Assembly (NCBI GenBank): GCA_002900995.3
Contig: CM035311.1
Coordinates: 3,782,001-3,846,000 of the forward strand
Reading direction: 5' to 3'
Origin: Ganoderma boninense
Taxonomy: Eukaryota > Basidiomycota > Agaricomycetes > Polyporales > Polyporaceae
DNA length: 64,000 nt
A program made the position numbers and the translations under genes. The notes under the pieces are model-generated. The model was not told the origin of the DNA. It ran no database searches and saw only the letters and a program-made list of their open reading frames with translations. Below, one piece after another: positions 34,870 to 46,741 of this stretch. Within the stretch, counting starts at the first letter, position 1, and every line of letters starts with the position of its first letter.

Positions 34870-37800
34870 CTACTCTTCCCCCTCCTCGCAGCTCTCGCGC
34901 GACCGCCCGTCCTCCTCGTCCTCGCTCGCACGCTCGAGCGCGAGCGACGTGCGCTGGCTGCGCCGCCCGAGCAGGTCAGCCTCCTCGACCGCGTTCTGCT
35001 GGTCGCCGAGGTACCAGTTCGGCATGAACGCGGACAGCACGAGCGGGACGACGCTCAGCGCAGTCGCGAGGACTAGCATCACCTTCATCGTGTCGCTGTA
35101 CGCTGCGCACCCCGAGAAAAGGTCAGTCACTATCACTAGCATGCTGCTGGGCCAGCGGTAGTCGCGACTCACCGCTGATGACGCCGACGCGCACGGGGTC
35201 GTCCATGGGCCGCTCGCGTATCGCGGTGATGTTCCCGAAGAGCACGTCGCGGTCCGCCTGCGAGAGCCCGGGGAGGTGCTCGCGCAGCTTCGCCGGCATC
35301 GTCCCCGCCCAGATCGCGCCCGCGAGGCTCCCGCCGACCCCAGCGCCGATCTCGGTCCACAGCAGCACGATCGCGATGACCATCGCGACGTCCGCGTGCA
35401 GCACCGACGCCTGCGCGCCAACCCCGGAGCACACCGCCGCGAAGCCGCCGCCGAGGCCTTGCAGGACTTGCGTCAGGACGAGCTCGGCGTCGGAGCTGTT
35501 CGTGCCGCGCGAGTGGATCATGAGGGTCACGCCGCTGGGTGAGGTATGTGCGCGTGAGCGGGTGTTCTGAACGGGGATACTGGGCCACATGAGACTTACA
35601 GGAGGCGAATGCAGAGACCGATGACGAGGAGCGGCTGCAAAACAGCTGAGCAAGGCGACGTCGGCGCGCGAGCACAGTACAGTGCACACCTTGTACCGTC
35701 GCGTGAAGCGCATGATAACACCGCCAAGAATGCCGAATATAGTCAACCCCACCGTCTGCGCCTGACCGAAGTAGAAGACGTTCGTCATCGACCTGAGCAG
35801 GACCATGAGCGATAGTGTGGTTGAACGAAGACATAAAGCACCTACCATGGCTTCGTCACCAAGACGAACGAGGGCAGGTACATAAACGTGAGGAAGAACG
35901 AGAGCTGCCGCGAAACGATTAGTGCTGCTAGCCGAGGACACGAGTCCGCGACGATCAGGGACTACGCACGAAGTCGAAGAATCCGATGAAGGCCACGCAG
36001 ACGACGGTCCGGTTCGACAAGAATCGTCGGGCGATAACGGGCCGCTTCGCGTACCGCATGTCCCAGAGCGCGAATACGGGAAGTAGGATCCAGCCGAGAA
36101 CGAACATGGCGATCATGCTCGCTGTTCCGGACGCCCGCCATTCAGTTACGTTAGTTAGTCCACCTTTGGTCCGGAAGCACGAAGCATAAGCATACGCACG
36201 ATTGCTCCAGCTATCTTTAGCGCGCTGGGCGAGGGTCATGGGGAGCAGGATAAGGGCGACAGCGGCGCCGAGGAGGGCAAGACCGACGAGATCAAGCTGC
36301 TCAGCGAAAAGCCATGCCCGCTCCATCCATTTCGCTTTGGCGTGGTGAACTAGATCATCGTGTGGATGCGATGGACCGACGAGTCCCTGCTTCTTGGCCT
36401 GTCGCTCACCCCAGAACAAGGTGAGGATTAGGGGGGCCATTGCCACGGGGACAATGATAGCAAACATGCCATCTGCAGTAAACGCGTGAGTTCTGTCCCA
36501 AGCAGCCGAAGAAGCGAGGATCTCACAGCCCCAACGCCAGTCGAGGTTGCTGAGAACAGCATCGGCGAGCTTGGATCCGATGACGGCGTTGACCAGGAAA
36601 GGCGCGGAGGTCAAGCCGGAGACGAGGCCACGCCATTTGAGGGTGGTAATGTCAGCGATGATTACAGAAGTCAGTAGTTGCAGTCCCCTGTGTCCGCTCG
36701 TTCAGTAATCTCGGGGACGCGGAGCGGTGAAACGCACGTGTATCCGCTGCAAGACGCGGCTGGTCAGACGAATCCGCAGGCGGTAGAAGAACGAAGGACA
36801 AACATAGCATAAAATATGATTCCGACAATAATCGCACCAACGTTCGGTGCAGCAGCGATTACAAGGTATCCTGGGGAGGCGGTAAGTGATCCATGGGGGT
36901 CTCCCGAGCGGTGGGCGCACCGGTTACATGGAAACCAACTAGATCGGGGATTAACACGACATTGAGAAGGGTTCACGACGGGCAAGGTGGGTGTTTCGAG
37001 TGTTTGGAAAACGGGATGGAAACTGGTACGGAAACTTCAAGTTTCTTAGTCATTTTGGGGGGTGTTTCGGAGTCCAGGAAACGACAAGTTTCCTGGGTGT
37101 CTCCCAGGCATGTTTGGACATTGGAAGCAGGTGAGATGTTTCTATAGAAGGGAAACCCTGGGGAAAATGAGTCGGAAACAGGCATAAAACATTGCGCTTC
37201 CGGAGAATGCAGCCTGTTTCCGGCCCGTTTCCAAGCAATTTCCCCTTCGTGGAAACACCTCGGGCCGTTTCTGGTCTCCGGAAACTCAGTAAAGACACAA
37301 AGGGAAACACCCGGTTTCTCCAACCACGAATTACCCAGGAAACTCTTGAGAAACTTGAAAATCCCGTCCTCGTTCCCTTACCGTTTCCCTGAACTCGAAA
37401 CGTCTGCTGTGCCCGTCGTGGTTACGCGGGGAGGACTCACGAACGACGAGGTATGCAGTAGCACGAGAGGTGACGTCTGCGAGCTTCGCGATTATCGGCT
37501 TTCCGACAGCCACTGGAGCGAGTTGAGGAAGGGACAACAAGCGAAGCAGAACAGATAGGGCGCACCGAGTATGGATTGGACCACCTGTATTGAGGATATG
37601 AGGGTGTGGGCGCCGAAGTCGGAGGTTGCCCAAGGGAGGTAGTTGGAGGTGGTCTGGTTGTCGAGCGAGTAGACATACGAGGCGAGCCCGATTCTGCACG
37701 GACACCGAAGACGAGATGAGCGGACGGGCGAGGTGCAAACGGAAGAGGGGACGCACCCGATGAAGAGACACCACTTTGAATACTGGCCGAAGACCTGCTC

Positions 37801-38052
37801 TGCTGCTTCTACTGCGGCAACGCCTCCGTGGGCGTCCTCCTCGGCGTCGATCTCGTCTGCGATGTCCGGGTCGAGGGCGGATGCTGAGCTGAGGACGGAG
37901 CGGCGGACATCGACGGGGGAGATTCCGCGGCCATCTGCGGGGCACACAGGATGCGCGCGAGAAGAGAGTTAGTTCTAGGTTGAGTCGTGTGTAGACGAGG
38001 ACTTGCCTGGCGACGGGGAGGTGGGAATGAGGGTGTAGCCACGGCGGGGCAT
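34870..38052 (-). CDS. Siderophore-iron transporter (SIT family MFS)
   Basis: The first exon, 38007-38052, encodes MPRRGYTLIPTSPSP. It is followed by a GC-AG intron (GCAAGT donor, 37935-38006) that restores frame exactly to DGRGISPVDV. Later exons carry SLDNQTTSNYLPWATSDFG, VGKPIIAKLADVTSRATAY, NVGAIIVGIIFYA, WRGLVSGLTSAPFLVN, GSKLADAVLSNLDWRWG and IIVPVAMAPLILTLFWGERQ. These motifs are diagnostic of fungal SIT transporters, which import ferric siderophores by proton symport. The C-terminus is acidic and rich in Ser and Glu. One intron (about 36,872-37,436) is enlarged to about 565 bp by a MITE, and the flanking exons seem about six residues short of the usual AY..LVFYVLGY transmembrane stretch, so function should be checked. 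Confidence 0.88.
36974..37420. mobile_element. 447-bp MITE with GAAAC-rich interior, in a SIT intron
   Basis: The ends form an inverted repeat: CACGACGGGCA, eight variable bases, then GTTTCGAGT at both ends, with the right end reverse-complemented. The element is flanked by GTT on both sides (36971-36973 and 37421-37423), consistent with a 3-bp target duplication. The interior has about 21 GAAAC/GTTTC motifs in both orientations. CAC termini, a 3-bp duplication and dense subterminal motifs resemble non-autonomous CACTA/CMC elements, but that class assignment is inference. There is no coding capacity. Confidence 0.75.
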
Positions 38053-38223
38053 GGCGGAGGGATGGGAATTAAGGAGAGTTATTGGGGGCGGGAAAGGAGA
38101 GCCAAGGGCGGGGATTGCATGGTGGGAGCAGGTCTAAGTACGAGATTGGCAGAGACGATGGCATTTCAGACATTGGACGACCAAGTCCGACGGCGCAGGG
38201 TTTCGTGTGGCCACATCACCATC

Positions 38224-38232
38224 TTATCAGAT
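38224..38232 (-). promoter_or_regulatory. Iron-responsive GATA site (ATCTGATAA)
   Basis: On the minus strand this reads ATCTGATAA, an exact match to the ATCWGATAA consensus reported for fungal iron-repressor GATA factors (Urbs1/SreA type). It lies about 170 bp upstream of the siderophore-transporter ATG in the correct promoter. Known logic: the GATA factor represses siderophore uptake genes when iron is sufficient. A nine-base match can occur by chance, but location and gene function agree. Confidence 0.6.
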
Positions 38233-38605
38233 ATCGCTTGGCCATCCCACGCTAACCCCTTCCTCCTGGGAACCCACTGCCGGCCTCTTGCTGCAGCCTC
38301 TCCATAAACAGCGAGCTCTCCGTCGAATCCGCAACATGCGAATCCCATGCTCCACCGGCACCGCTCGGAGCATCTCACGGAACACGCTCGGACGCTGCAC
38401 TGACTCGACGCAGAGATTGAGCTCAGATGGGCATCATAGGCGCCAACGTCGACATCAGCGTCGTTTAACCATTCCGCTATACAAGCTGGGTTCTAACTTC
38501 TACTATTAGTGATGTCGTCCGTCCGTAGCAAACACATACACAACATGACCCCTGCAGCGCAAACAGGTCACCCAACGTCGACTTGAGCCTCCTGAACGCC
38601 CGCGT

Positions 38606-41600
38606 TCACGCCGGCTTCTTCAACACCACCTCCACCACCACCTTCCCGACGCACGCCCCGCCCTGCTGCTCGTACACCCCGATCTCGTACACCCCGATGT
38701 TCGGCGACACCGGCACCCCAGACAGCTCCACCACCCGCTTCTGCCCCTGCTGCGCCCCCGCCCCGCTCGGCACCGCGTCCATGTCCACCTTGATGAACCG
38801 CGGCAGCGGCTTCCCCGACACCAGCCGCGCCTCCAGCCCCCCACCCTTCGACGCTCCTCCTGCGCCGCGCTTCCCCGGCCCCGGTCCCGGCCCGGCCGCG
38901 ACCGGCACCCTGAACCTGAACCGCTCCCCCGTGCGCGCGAGCATCCGCGGGACCGGCGGCGGGCGTGCTCCCCCTGGTTTCTTGCCCTTGTCGATCTGCG
39001 GCGATTCGATGGACGACGACGACACCACCAGCGAGCGCTCTCCTGCCGACGGAGATGAATTTGAGCTCGCATGACCACATCACCCGCCACCACACCATGC
39101 ACTGCGCGACGCACCTTCCCCGTCAGCCTGTCCAGCGACACCCTCTAGCTCGTCGACCGCCGTCGCGTCCGTAGGCGGCTCCGCCCCCGTCGCGTTCCTG
39201 AACACCTTCGCCATCTGGCTCGCCACCCGCCGCGTCCTACCGTGCGACAGTCCCTCGTCCGCCGCAGGGCTCGGAGAAGCCGCCTCGGGCGCGAAGAACG
39301 ACGACGACGGCAGCTTCGGCACCGGCACCCGCGTCGCGCTCGTGAACGGCACCAGCCGCGGGCGCGCCCTCTGCCCGTGCCCGTGCCCCTGCCCGTCGTC
39401 GAAGACGGCGTTCGAGACCCCGCTCGTCCCGCTCCGCAGGCTCAGCGCCCGCGTCGCGCGCTGGATGACCGCCTCGGCCTCGTGAGTGCGCGACGACGAG
39501 TTCGTGGCGAGCGACGACGCGAACGAGTCTACGGACCGGTGGTCCGGCTGGTCGCCCATCGGCAGGTGCGCCGGCGCGGGGATGGCGATCGACTTACGGG
39601 GTACGAAGTCAGCGCGGCGGCGGGGAATCGAACGGCCATCCGTCGACGACGACGGCGAGTCCGTCGGGCTCGTCAATCCACTCGGAACGTAGCGGATGAG
39701 GGTAGTGTCTTCGAATGGCCGGAGGTCGTTCTGGGACGGGGGACCGATCATGGGCAGCAAACCCTCTGGGTTCGTGAACGGCAGACCGTCGATGGCCGTC
39801 CGGACAGGCGGGATCCTGTTCGCGTCTTCCCCGGTGAGTATCAGCGTCGGCTTCCCCACTATCGGCCTGCGAGGTCCGCTCATGACCCGCCGATACTTGT
39901 CGCTCACGATCCGCGCCGTCTGCCGTACCTTCCCGAAGAATTCCACCTTCTTGATCACGGGCGGGCTCTGGGGCAGGCCCACGGGGCTGAACGGCGACCC
40001 GCGATGGTTGGAGAACGTCCGCGAGAGCATGCGCGAGATGCTCGGCATGATCCCCGACCCTGCCAGCGCCGCCTCGCTCGTACCGTAGTCTCTGCCGCTG
40101 TCGACTGACCGGGGCTCGTATTTCTCGCCGTTGACCTCGATCCCGATCCCGTACCACTTCAACTCGTCCGCCGTCCATGCCTTCCGAGCTTCTTCGCCGA
40201 CGATCGCCGAGTCTTCAACGCGCGCACACCGACGGAACATGGCTAGCAGGATCGCGAGGTTGACGAATCCGCAGATGACGCCGAAGGCGATTTTCAGACC
40301 GAGGAGGAGCTTCTCGCGTGCTGCACTGGACAGACCCCCTCCACCGTCCCTCCTCTTCTGCTGGTCGAAGTCTGACGACGTGAGCGAGAGCGGCAGAGAG
40401 GCATGCGACGTCGAGTGCGTGATGTGCGAGTAGGCGGTGAAGGTGATGTCGACGTGGTTGTAGGTCGTGTTTTCCGGAACGGTCCCAGTCAACATGTCAG
40501 TGCCTGAATCGAAGGTAAGAAAGTAGCCAGCCTCAGTAGGACTGTAAGCAGCAGACAGTTCGATATCGGTGTTCCTCCCCAGCCCGCTAGCGTTCGAGAA
40601 GTGCCAAGCCAGATTGTAAGATAGGTTGTTCCCCTGCGTGACTAGAATTGGGTCGAGCTCCGCCGCAGAGAAGAACGAGGGCACAGCAGCGAGCGTGACT
40701 TTGGTGTGCAGCGTCTGGTTGACGTTGGATATCATAACCACAGGCAGGACGCCGGTGGTGAACTCCTGAGGAGGCGTCCCGGAGAGCGTCTTGGATTTTT
40801 GCTCGTAGTGCAGCCAGCTTTCCAGACCAGATGTGTCGATCCCCAGCGTGGTGATATTGTTCGGCACGATAGGCAGCCCATCGAGAGTGACCCCAGAGAA
40901 ATCCGCGGCAGAGTTCAGAGTAAGCTGGAACGACTGGTCAGTGGTAACGTTGATGGTCGGCAGGGTGTTCGTCGGGGTCGTCAGGGCAAAGTCGTGTGAG
41001 GCAACGATGATGTCAAAAGGAATAGAGCCCGCGGTGTAGCCGTACTGATCAGAAGCGTGCAGCGCGACCTGGAGGATGTGGGGCGAGGACAAGTTGGCTG
41101 CCGGAGGAGTGACGCCGTCGAAAGTCAGTTCGCGTTCGTTGAAGGCGAGCCAGTCAGGAAGCTGACCACCATCGGCCATGCGGGCGGCGTAGTAGATGTC
41201 GTTGGGGGCGCGAAAGGTGTCGTATACGAAGCCGATGCTAAAAGACCATTTTGGTGGGATACGGAGCGCGGGTCGCGAGTTGTAGAGGGCCGAGGTGTTG
41301 GAGACCAAGAAGACGGAGGAGAGGGACGGATTTTCGGGTGTAAATTGCTTCTCGGCGGGGATGTAGAGCTGGGGTGGAGGGTAGGGAGTGACGCAGAGAG
41401 TTACGGGATTGGAAGAGGTCTGACCGGTAATTGAGTCACTCGCCGTGACCGTGATTTGAGGCGAACCCTCGTCCTCCGGGGATGGTGTGCCAGAGAAAGT
41501 GCGATTTGAGGGGTGAAAGATGAGCCAGGAGGGCATAGAGGAAGCGGTGTAGGCGAGGGTGGCATTGGGGGTGTCGGAAAGGAAGGTGTCTGGAGAGAAC

Positions 41601-41731
41601 GACCAGGAGAAAGGAGCGTTGATACGAGCGATGGGCGGCAGCTGGTCATCGAGTGCATAGTTGACGTAGACCGAGGAGGATGCACCGACGAAAGCCGCGA
41701 TGTGGAGGAGAGAGAAAAGAACGAGAAGCAT
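38606..41731 (-). CDS. axl2: AXL2-like cadherin-domain polarity glycoprotein
   Basis: Two exons (39115-41731 and 38606-39042) join in phase to about 1017 aa. The first ATG is at 41731 and begins a signal peptide, MLLVLFSLLHIAAFVGAS. The ectodomain has repeated dystroglycan-type cadherin-like blocks (PPIARINAPFSWSFSPDTF, SWLHYEQKSKTLSGTPP, TFDSGTDMLTGTVPENT) and many N-glycosylation sites. One transmembrane helix (LKIAFGVICGFVNLAILLAMF, near residue 490) precedes a Ser/Pro-rich cytoplasmic tail. In budding yeast Axl2 marks the axial bud site and recruits septin-linked polarity factors; in filamentous fungi homologues mark septation or polar growth sites. It is immediately downstream of a BUD6-like gene on the same strand. 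Confidence 0.85.
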
Positions 41732-42217
41732 AGTGATGGGGAGGATCAGCGACACTGGCAACGGCAGTCGACCAGCGACCTCAGCTACAAGGCGGCAGAG
41801 AGATCAGCACGCGAGAGACGGCGACGCCTGCTCCAGCCACTTCCGGGTTCTGTCTGCTGTGGGCGACGTTGAGCGCGACGACGACGACGGCGGAGGCAAC
41901 CCGCCCGCCCCTTCCCGCCAAACACCAATCCAACCCTCCTGCTGACTAATCCGATATTGCCTCCCCTTCCACCTCCCAAGTTCCTTGTGCGTAAAAGCTG
42001 CAGAAAATTACAATTAACACCAGAGGTGTCGTGCTAGTCTACAGGAGAAAACAAGACAAACGAATGTCAGTGCTAGTGAAGAGATTCATGCATATTGCAA
42101 CAGAATGGTGCGGTTCACGTCCTAATCGAAATCCTCCCAAACGTCCGAGTGCGCTGGGCGACGTCGAAGCATGAACGGGTATCGTTAACGTTAGTCCAGC
42201 CATACAACTTCAAGTCA
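41732..42217. other. Spacer between BUD6-like and AXL2-like genes
   Basis: About 490 bp containing the AXL2-like promoter and the BUD6-like 3' flank. Includes (CGACGA)n-like GC-rich sequence near 41870-41890. No gene. Confidence 0.5.
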
Positions 42218-45200
42218 TCACGCCGCCGCCTCCACCGTCGAGTCGCCATTTGCCGTCGACGCGTCCCCGTTCACGCTCGTGCTCACGTCGACCACAGGCG
42301 ACGGTAGAGACCCGCCCCCCACGATCGGCGACGCAGTCATGCTCCCTGTGCTCGAGCTCCCGGTGAACATCGCCTTGAGCGTGAGCTCGTTCTTCTTCTG
42401 CCGCACCCGCTCCGTCTCCTCCGCTCCGCCTGTCATCCGCAGCTTCTTCCCCACGACGAACCCAGAGAGCTCCGTCTGGAACTCGTCCGACCGACTCGCG
42501 AGCTCGCGCTCCCTGTTCTTCTCGTTCGCCGCGATCGCCTTCAGCCGCCTCTGCGGGTCCACCGCCGCGCTCCGGATCTCCATCAGCACAGAGCTGATGC
42601 CCCCCGCCTCCTCGGGCGGGGGTGGGCGGAACGACGGCCCGCGCCGCTTGCTCGACGTCGACCCCCGCAACGAGATCACCTTCTCCACGTGCCCGAACAC
42701 CTCCACCACCGCCTTGTGGTCCTCGAACAGGTCCTCCAGGAACTCCTCCTGGTGCTGCAGGAACTGCTGCTCCTCCACGATGTTCTGCAGCTCCTCCTCC
42801 CACGTCTTCTTCCACATCGGCTTCACCGTCTGGATATGGTCCCGCAGGCTCTGCAGTTCCGCGAGCGCCGCGTCGATGTCCCCCTTCACCTGCTTCAGCA
42901 GGAACGCCTTCGGCGACACGTTCCGCTTCAGCACGTCGTCCTTGATGCCCTCCACCGTGTCCTGCAGCTCCTCCATCTTCGTCAGCGCGTTCGACGACCG
43001 CGTGTCCAGCTTCGTCTTGCCCGTGTCGATGTACGCCCGCGCACCCCCGACCTTCTGCATCGACAGCTGTTTGACTGTCTGTGTCTGCTGCCGGAGCGTG
43101 CCGAGCGACTCCTTTGTCTGCTTCATGAACTCGGTGTACAGCTGCCGCATGATGCCCAGGTCGCGCCGCAGGTTCTGCACCTCGTCGAACTGTGTCTTCA
43201 GGTCCGAGACAACACGCGTTGTGTACTCGGACGACGCGATCGACATCCCCGTCATTTGCGGTTGGATCGTCGCCCCGGTCATTTGCGGTTGGATCGCCTC
43301 GGGTATCGGTGCTGGGCTTGGCGTACGGGCGGGGGTCGTCGCGCCGTGGTCAGGAAGCAAGCGCGATATCCGCCGCGCGACGTCGCGGAATCGCTGTTCT
43401 GACGGCCGCGGCGCGACCGGCGTGCTCTCCGCCAGAGGCTGCGCGATAATGGTGGACGTCCGGCGGTTGCTGACGACGGCCGTCCGCAAGTCCTTGATGT
43501 CCTGCTGGAGCGAGGAGATCTGGGAGTCGATGTGCTGTTTGATCTGGTCGAGGGCTGCAGACCTAGGTCAGCGACGCGAGAATGCAGTACACGTAAAAGA
43601 ACTCACGTTCGATGTTGAGTGACAGCAAAACCTTCTCCTTGACCTCGTCCACATCCTCGAGCTCGTACTGCACCCCGCTTGACGGATCCCGGATATAGAT
43701 CGCCGGGAAGTTGTCCTGCCCAGGACTGTACGCAAACTTGTCCACGAACAGCACCCTCAGCATCGACAGCGACAACCCGGGCTCGATCACCACCTTCTTC
43801 ACCTCCCGCCCGACCTGCAGGAACACCGGGAACGGCCCTGTAGGCGGCGCCGAGCTCGAGCTGTCCGACTCCGCCGCAGAAACAGCAGAAACAGCAGACA
43901 CACGGACAGCCGCTACCTCTGCCGCTACCTCTGCAGGCGGCAATGGCTCAGGCTGCAGCGACGGGCTCTTTGTCTGCGCCTGTGGAGGCGGCGGCAGGGG
44001 TGGAACTGGCGGGGGCTCCTCGCCCTCGACGATCGGAGGCGGCCGCGTCCGCTGCGACTTGGTGCTCTTCTTGCGCGGGCTCGCGCCCTCGCCCTCCTCG
44101 GCGAGCGCCGCAAGCTCCGCAGGCGTGAGCGTCCCGTTCGCGGCTAGCAGCGACCGGCGGTTCGCTGCGCCCCCTCCGCCACGGATCGAACCACCGGTCA
44201 TCTTGGAGATGTTGTACGTCGAGAAGCGCTTTGAGGCGCGCCGCTCGAGCGCCTCGGCCTTCTTGAGCGCGGCCAGGGACGTCTGGACTGCGGGTGCGCT
44301 CTGGTCCAGAGGTACGTTCTCTGCGGGCGGGCTAGTGGGCGGTGTCGGAGTGTCGGAGGTCGCGGGAGGCGTTGAGCCATCGGTGACGACGACGGCGGGA
44401 GGAGGGGGAACGGGGGCATCGACCAAGGGAGAAACGCTTAACGTGACTAGGAACGGGAGGCTGGGAGGGAGGAGGAGGAAGGGGTTGCTCTGGCGGTGGT
44501 GGGGGTGTCGGTGTGCCGTAGCCGTTAACTCGGGGATCGCGAGGGAAGTTGAGGTCAGTTGAGTACGCACGGGGGGCTGGGAAGCTAATCGACTGTCCTA
44601 ACGAAGGACGTGCGTGGATAGGCGTGGAGGAGCGTGACGGGCGGGTGTCGGCGTCGGGGGATGTGCTCGGAGCTGTGAAGCCGCCGATAAAGGGCTCTGA
44701 TCCATTCGAGGGGGCCAGAGTAAGGACATTGATATTTTCCGAGTTGGATGGTTTGCGCCTGGAAGAACCAGATGGGGTCTTGCTACGTGAGGAAGCCGCA
44801 TCGGGCCCGCGGGAAGAGGGGCGTGGGATGTCGTCCCGCGGGCGTTCAGAACGGGAGGAACGAGAGTCACGGTCAGTGCCGTCGGAGCGCTTTTGATCAG
44901 AGACGATGCGGCGATATATGGATTGCTTGCCACGCAAGCCCTGGAGGAGGCTGGTGATAATCTTGCGCACTTCGGGGAGGTAGATCTCGAGGTTCTCGGG
45001 GGTGGCGTCCTCTGAGAGACAAGCCTCGAGGACGGAGCGAAGGTCTTCAGGGACAGAGGAGAGCTCACTGGAGAGCAAGGGATATATATTGCACGTGTCA
45101 AGGGGACGGAGGGGGCGAGGACGTACCTCATGTCGATCCCGAAAGCTCCGAAAGCGGCAACGGCAGCATTAAAATCGTTTCCGAGACGGACGTAAACATC

Positions 45201-45995
45201 GCTAACTTGGGACTCGTCAACTGTAGCCTTGCTCCACTGGGTAAGGGACTCGAGGAGAGCCTTGATAGACACTAATAATCTTGTAACGGCAGACTCGACA
45301 GCGGGCTAGAAAAGATGTTAGAACAGCGTGGACCAAGGGGCAAGCAATCGGACAGAATGGAAGAGGAGATGAATAAGATGCGTGGTAGCCGGCATCTCTG
45401 GAGTGGAAGAAAGCGAGATCGGGTAAAGCAGTCGGGAGACATCATACGGGAGGAGAACAGATGTATGGACATGTGGAGAGAAGAGAGAATGAATGAAAGT
45501 TGAGAAGGAGGAAGTGCTCGTGGGAGAAACGTGGTAAGGAGGACTCGATAGAGATGGCAAAGAGAGAGTGGATAAGGTGGTTAGGAGACGAAGGAAGAAA
45601 GAGATGTTGTAACGGCGGACTCAACGGCTGGCTACACAAAGGAGTCAGAGTGTGGTGGAGAAGTGTTGGGGGACGACGCGAAAGCAATGAATGGTACGAG
45701 GGGTAAGGATAAAGTGGCTGTTTGAATCTGGGGAGTAGGATGACTGTGGGCAGAATGATTTACGAAGATTTCGGGGAAACGGAGAAGAAAGATAGCACGA
45801 ACGGAATAAATGAGGGAAATGCAAACGGAAGAACACGAGGGAATCTCGTGAGATAGGGGTGGCAAGGGATTCTCAAAGACTCACGCTGGGTTGACGAGAG
45901 GATCCGCGTTCGCTGCGAGAGGAAGAGGCGGATGCGTTGGAGGAGGTGGACTGGTTCGTTCTCCTGGATGGGTGGGAGGGTTGTCTTGCGGCCAT
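42218..45995 (-). CDS. bud6: BUD6/AIP3 actin-nucleation and polarity factor
   Basis: Exon 1 (45885-45995, MAARQPSHPSRR) is followed by a long 579-bp intron and exon 2 (45127-45305) with VTRLLVSIKALLESLTQWS and VSDVYVRLGNDFNAAVAAFG, the conserved AIP3 N-terminal block. Exon 3 begins at 45067. The central part is Pro/Ser-rich. The C-terminal core (last exon 42218-43554) is strongly helical: FDEVQNLRRDLGIMRQLYTEF, QMTG repeats upstream, SLRDHIQTVKPMWKKTWEEEL and EEQQFLQHQEEFLEDL. In yeast Bud6 binds actin and formin and promotes actin-cable nucleation at polarity sites. The reading frame changes near 44450-44575, where I propose an intron with donor GTGCGT and acceptor CCTAG, but this junction is not certain. 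Confidence 0.87.
45608..45631 (-). repeat. Duplicated exon-start sequence inside BUD6 intron 1
   Basis: On the minus strand a TAG acceptor is followed by codons for PAVESAVT, the same eight residues encoded at the true exon 2 start (45282-45305), with a few silent changes. It is 326 bp upstream of the real exon. If spliced in, the frame would meet a stop eight codons later. Confidence 0.65.
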
Positions 45996-46741
45996 GGCGG
46001 TAAGTACTAGTGAAAAAGAGGTCGCAGGGTAGGCAAATAGGAGTGTAATACACAATGCGAAGGCCAGGGAGATGAGGAGGTCGAGCTGCGAGGACGGCAG
46101 AGGAGGAGGAGGATGGTCTGCGCTCGCCGGTGCGAGTCCAAGTCCAAGGCGGGTCCGACGTCCTCAGGCCTCAGCACTCAGCACTTCGCCCTCAGAGGCC
46201 TATTATGTAATCAGATCTCCATCGGGGCTCAGTGGCCGTCGGGCAATATTCTGTGTACTTACACCGCCAGCCGTGTACACACTCCGTTACATATCATAGA
46301 TCCATCATCATCTGGCGAGATGCCGCGCCGAATGCAACCATCTTTAAAGATTGACCAGTTGTAGCCGTAGTAAGTGGCCGCTTTCCGAATCGTTGACCAT
46401 TGACATGCCACCAGCTGCAGCAGATCCTCAAGCCGTGTGCCAGCCCCTTGAATCAGTGTTCTGATCTGACGCGCCCCAGTAGTTACTTTACTCCTCGCGT
46501 GTCTTGTTGGATGATAAAGCCTTCGGGGTTAGGCTTATAGGGTAGGAGCTCGCGATTATCGATCATTCGAGTCAGAACTTAACAAGCCGATTGGATTTAA
46601 ACCTTAAGCCAACCTCTGTTATCTCAATCCCATTCTACCATGTCCAATCAAAATCAGTGAGTCGCGTTTCCTCGCTTCTGGATGACTTCTGGTGCTTAAT
46701 ACCTCCTGTCTTGGTGTTCTCTGCTAGTGAACGTAGCATCC
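45996..46741. other. Divergent promoter region of BUD6-like and protease-like genes
   Basis: No gene recognised. A small ATG-initiated exon (46640-46656) followed by a good GTGAGT donor and CTGCTAG acceptor exists but does not join in frame to the downstream gene. Confidence 0.45.

Noticed and set aside
38400..38490. tRNA-like A-box (TAGCGGAATGG) on the minus strand
   Set aside because: No matching B-box or foldable acceptor stem could be found.
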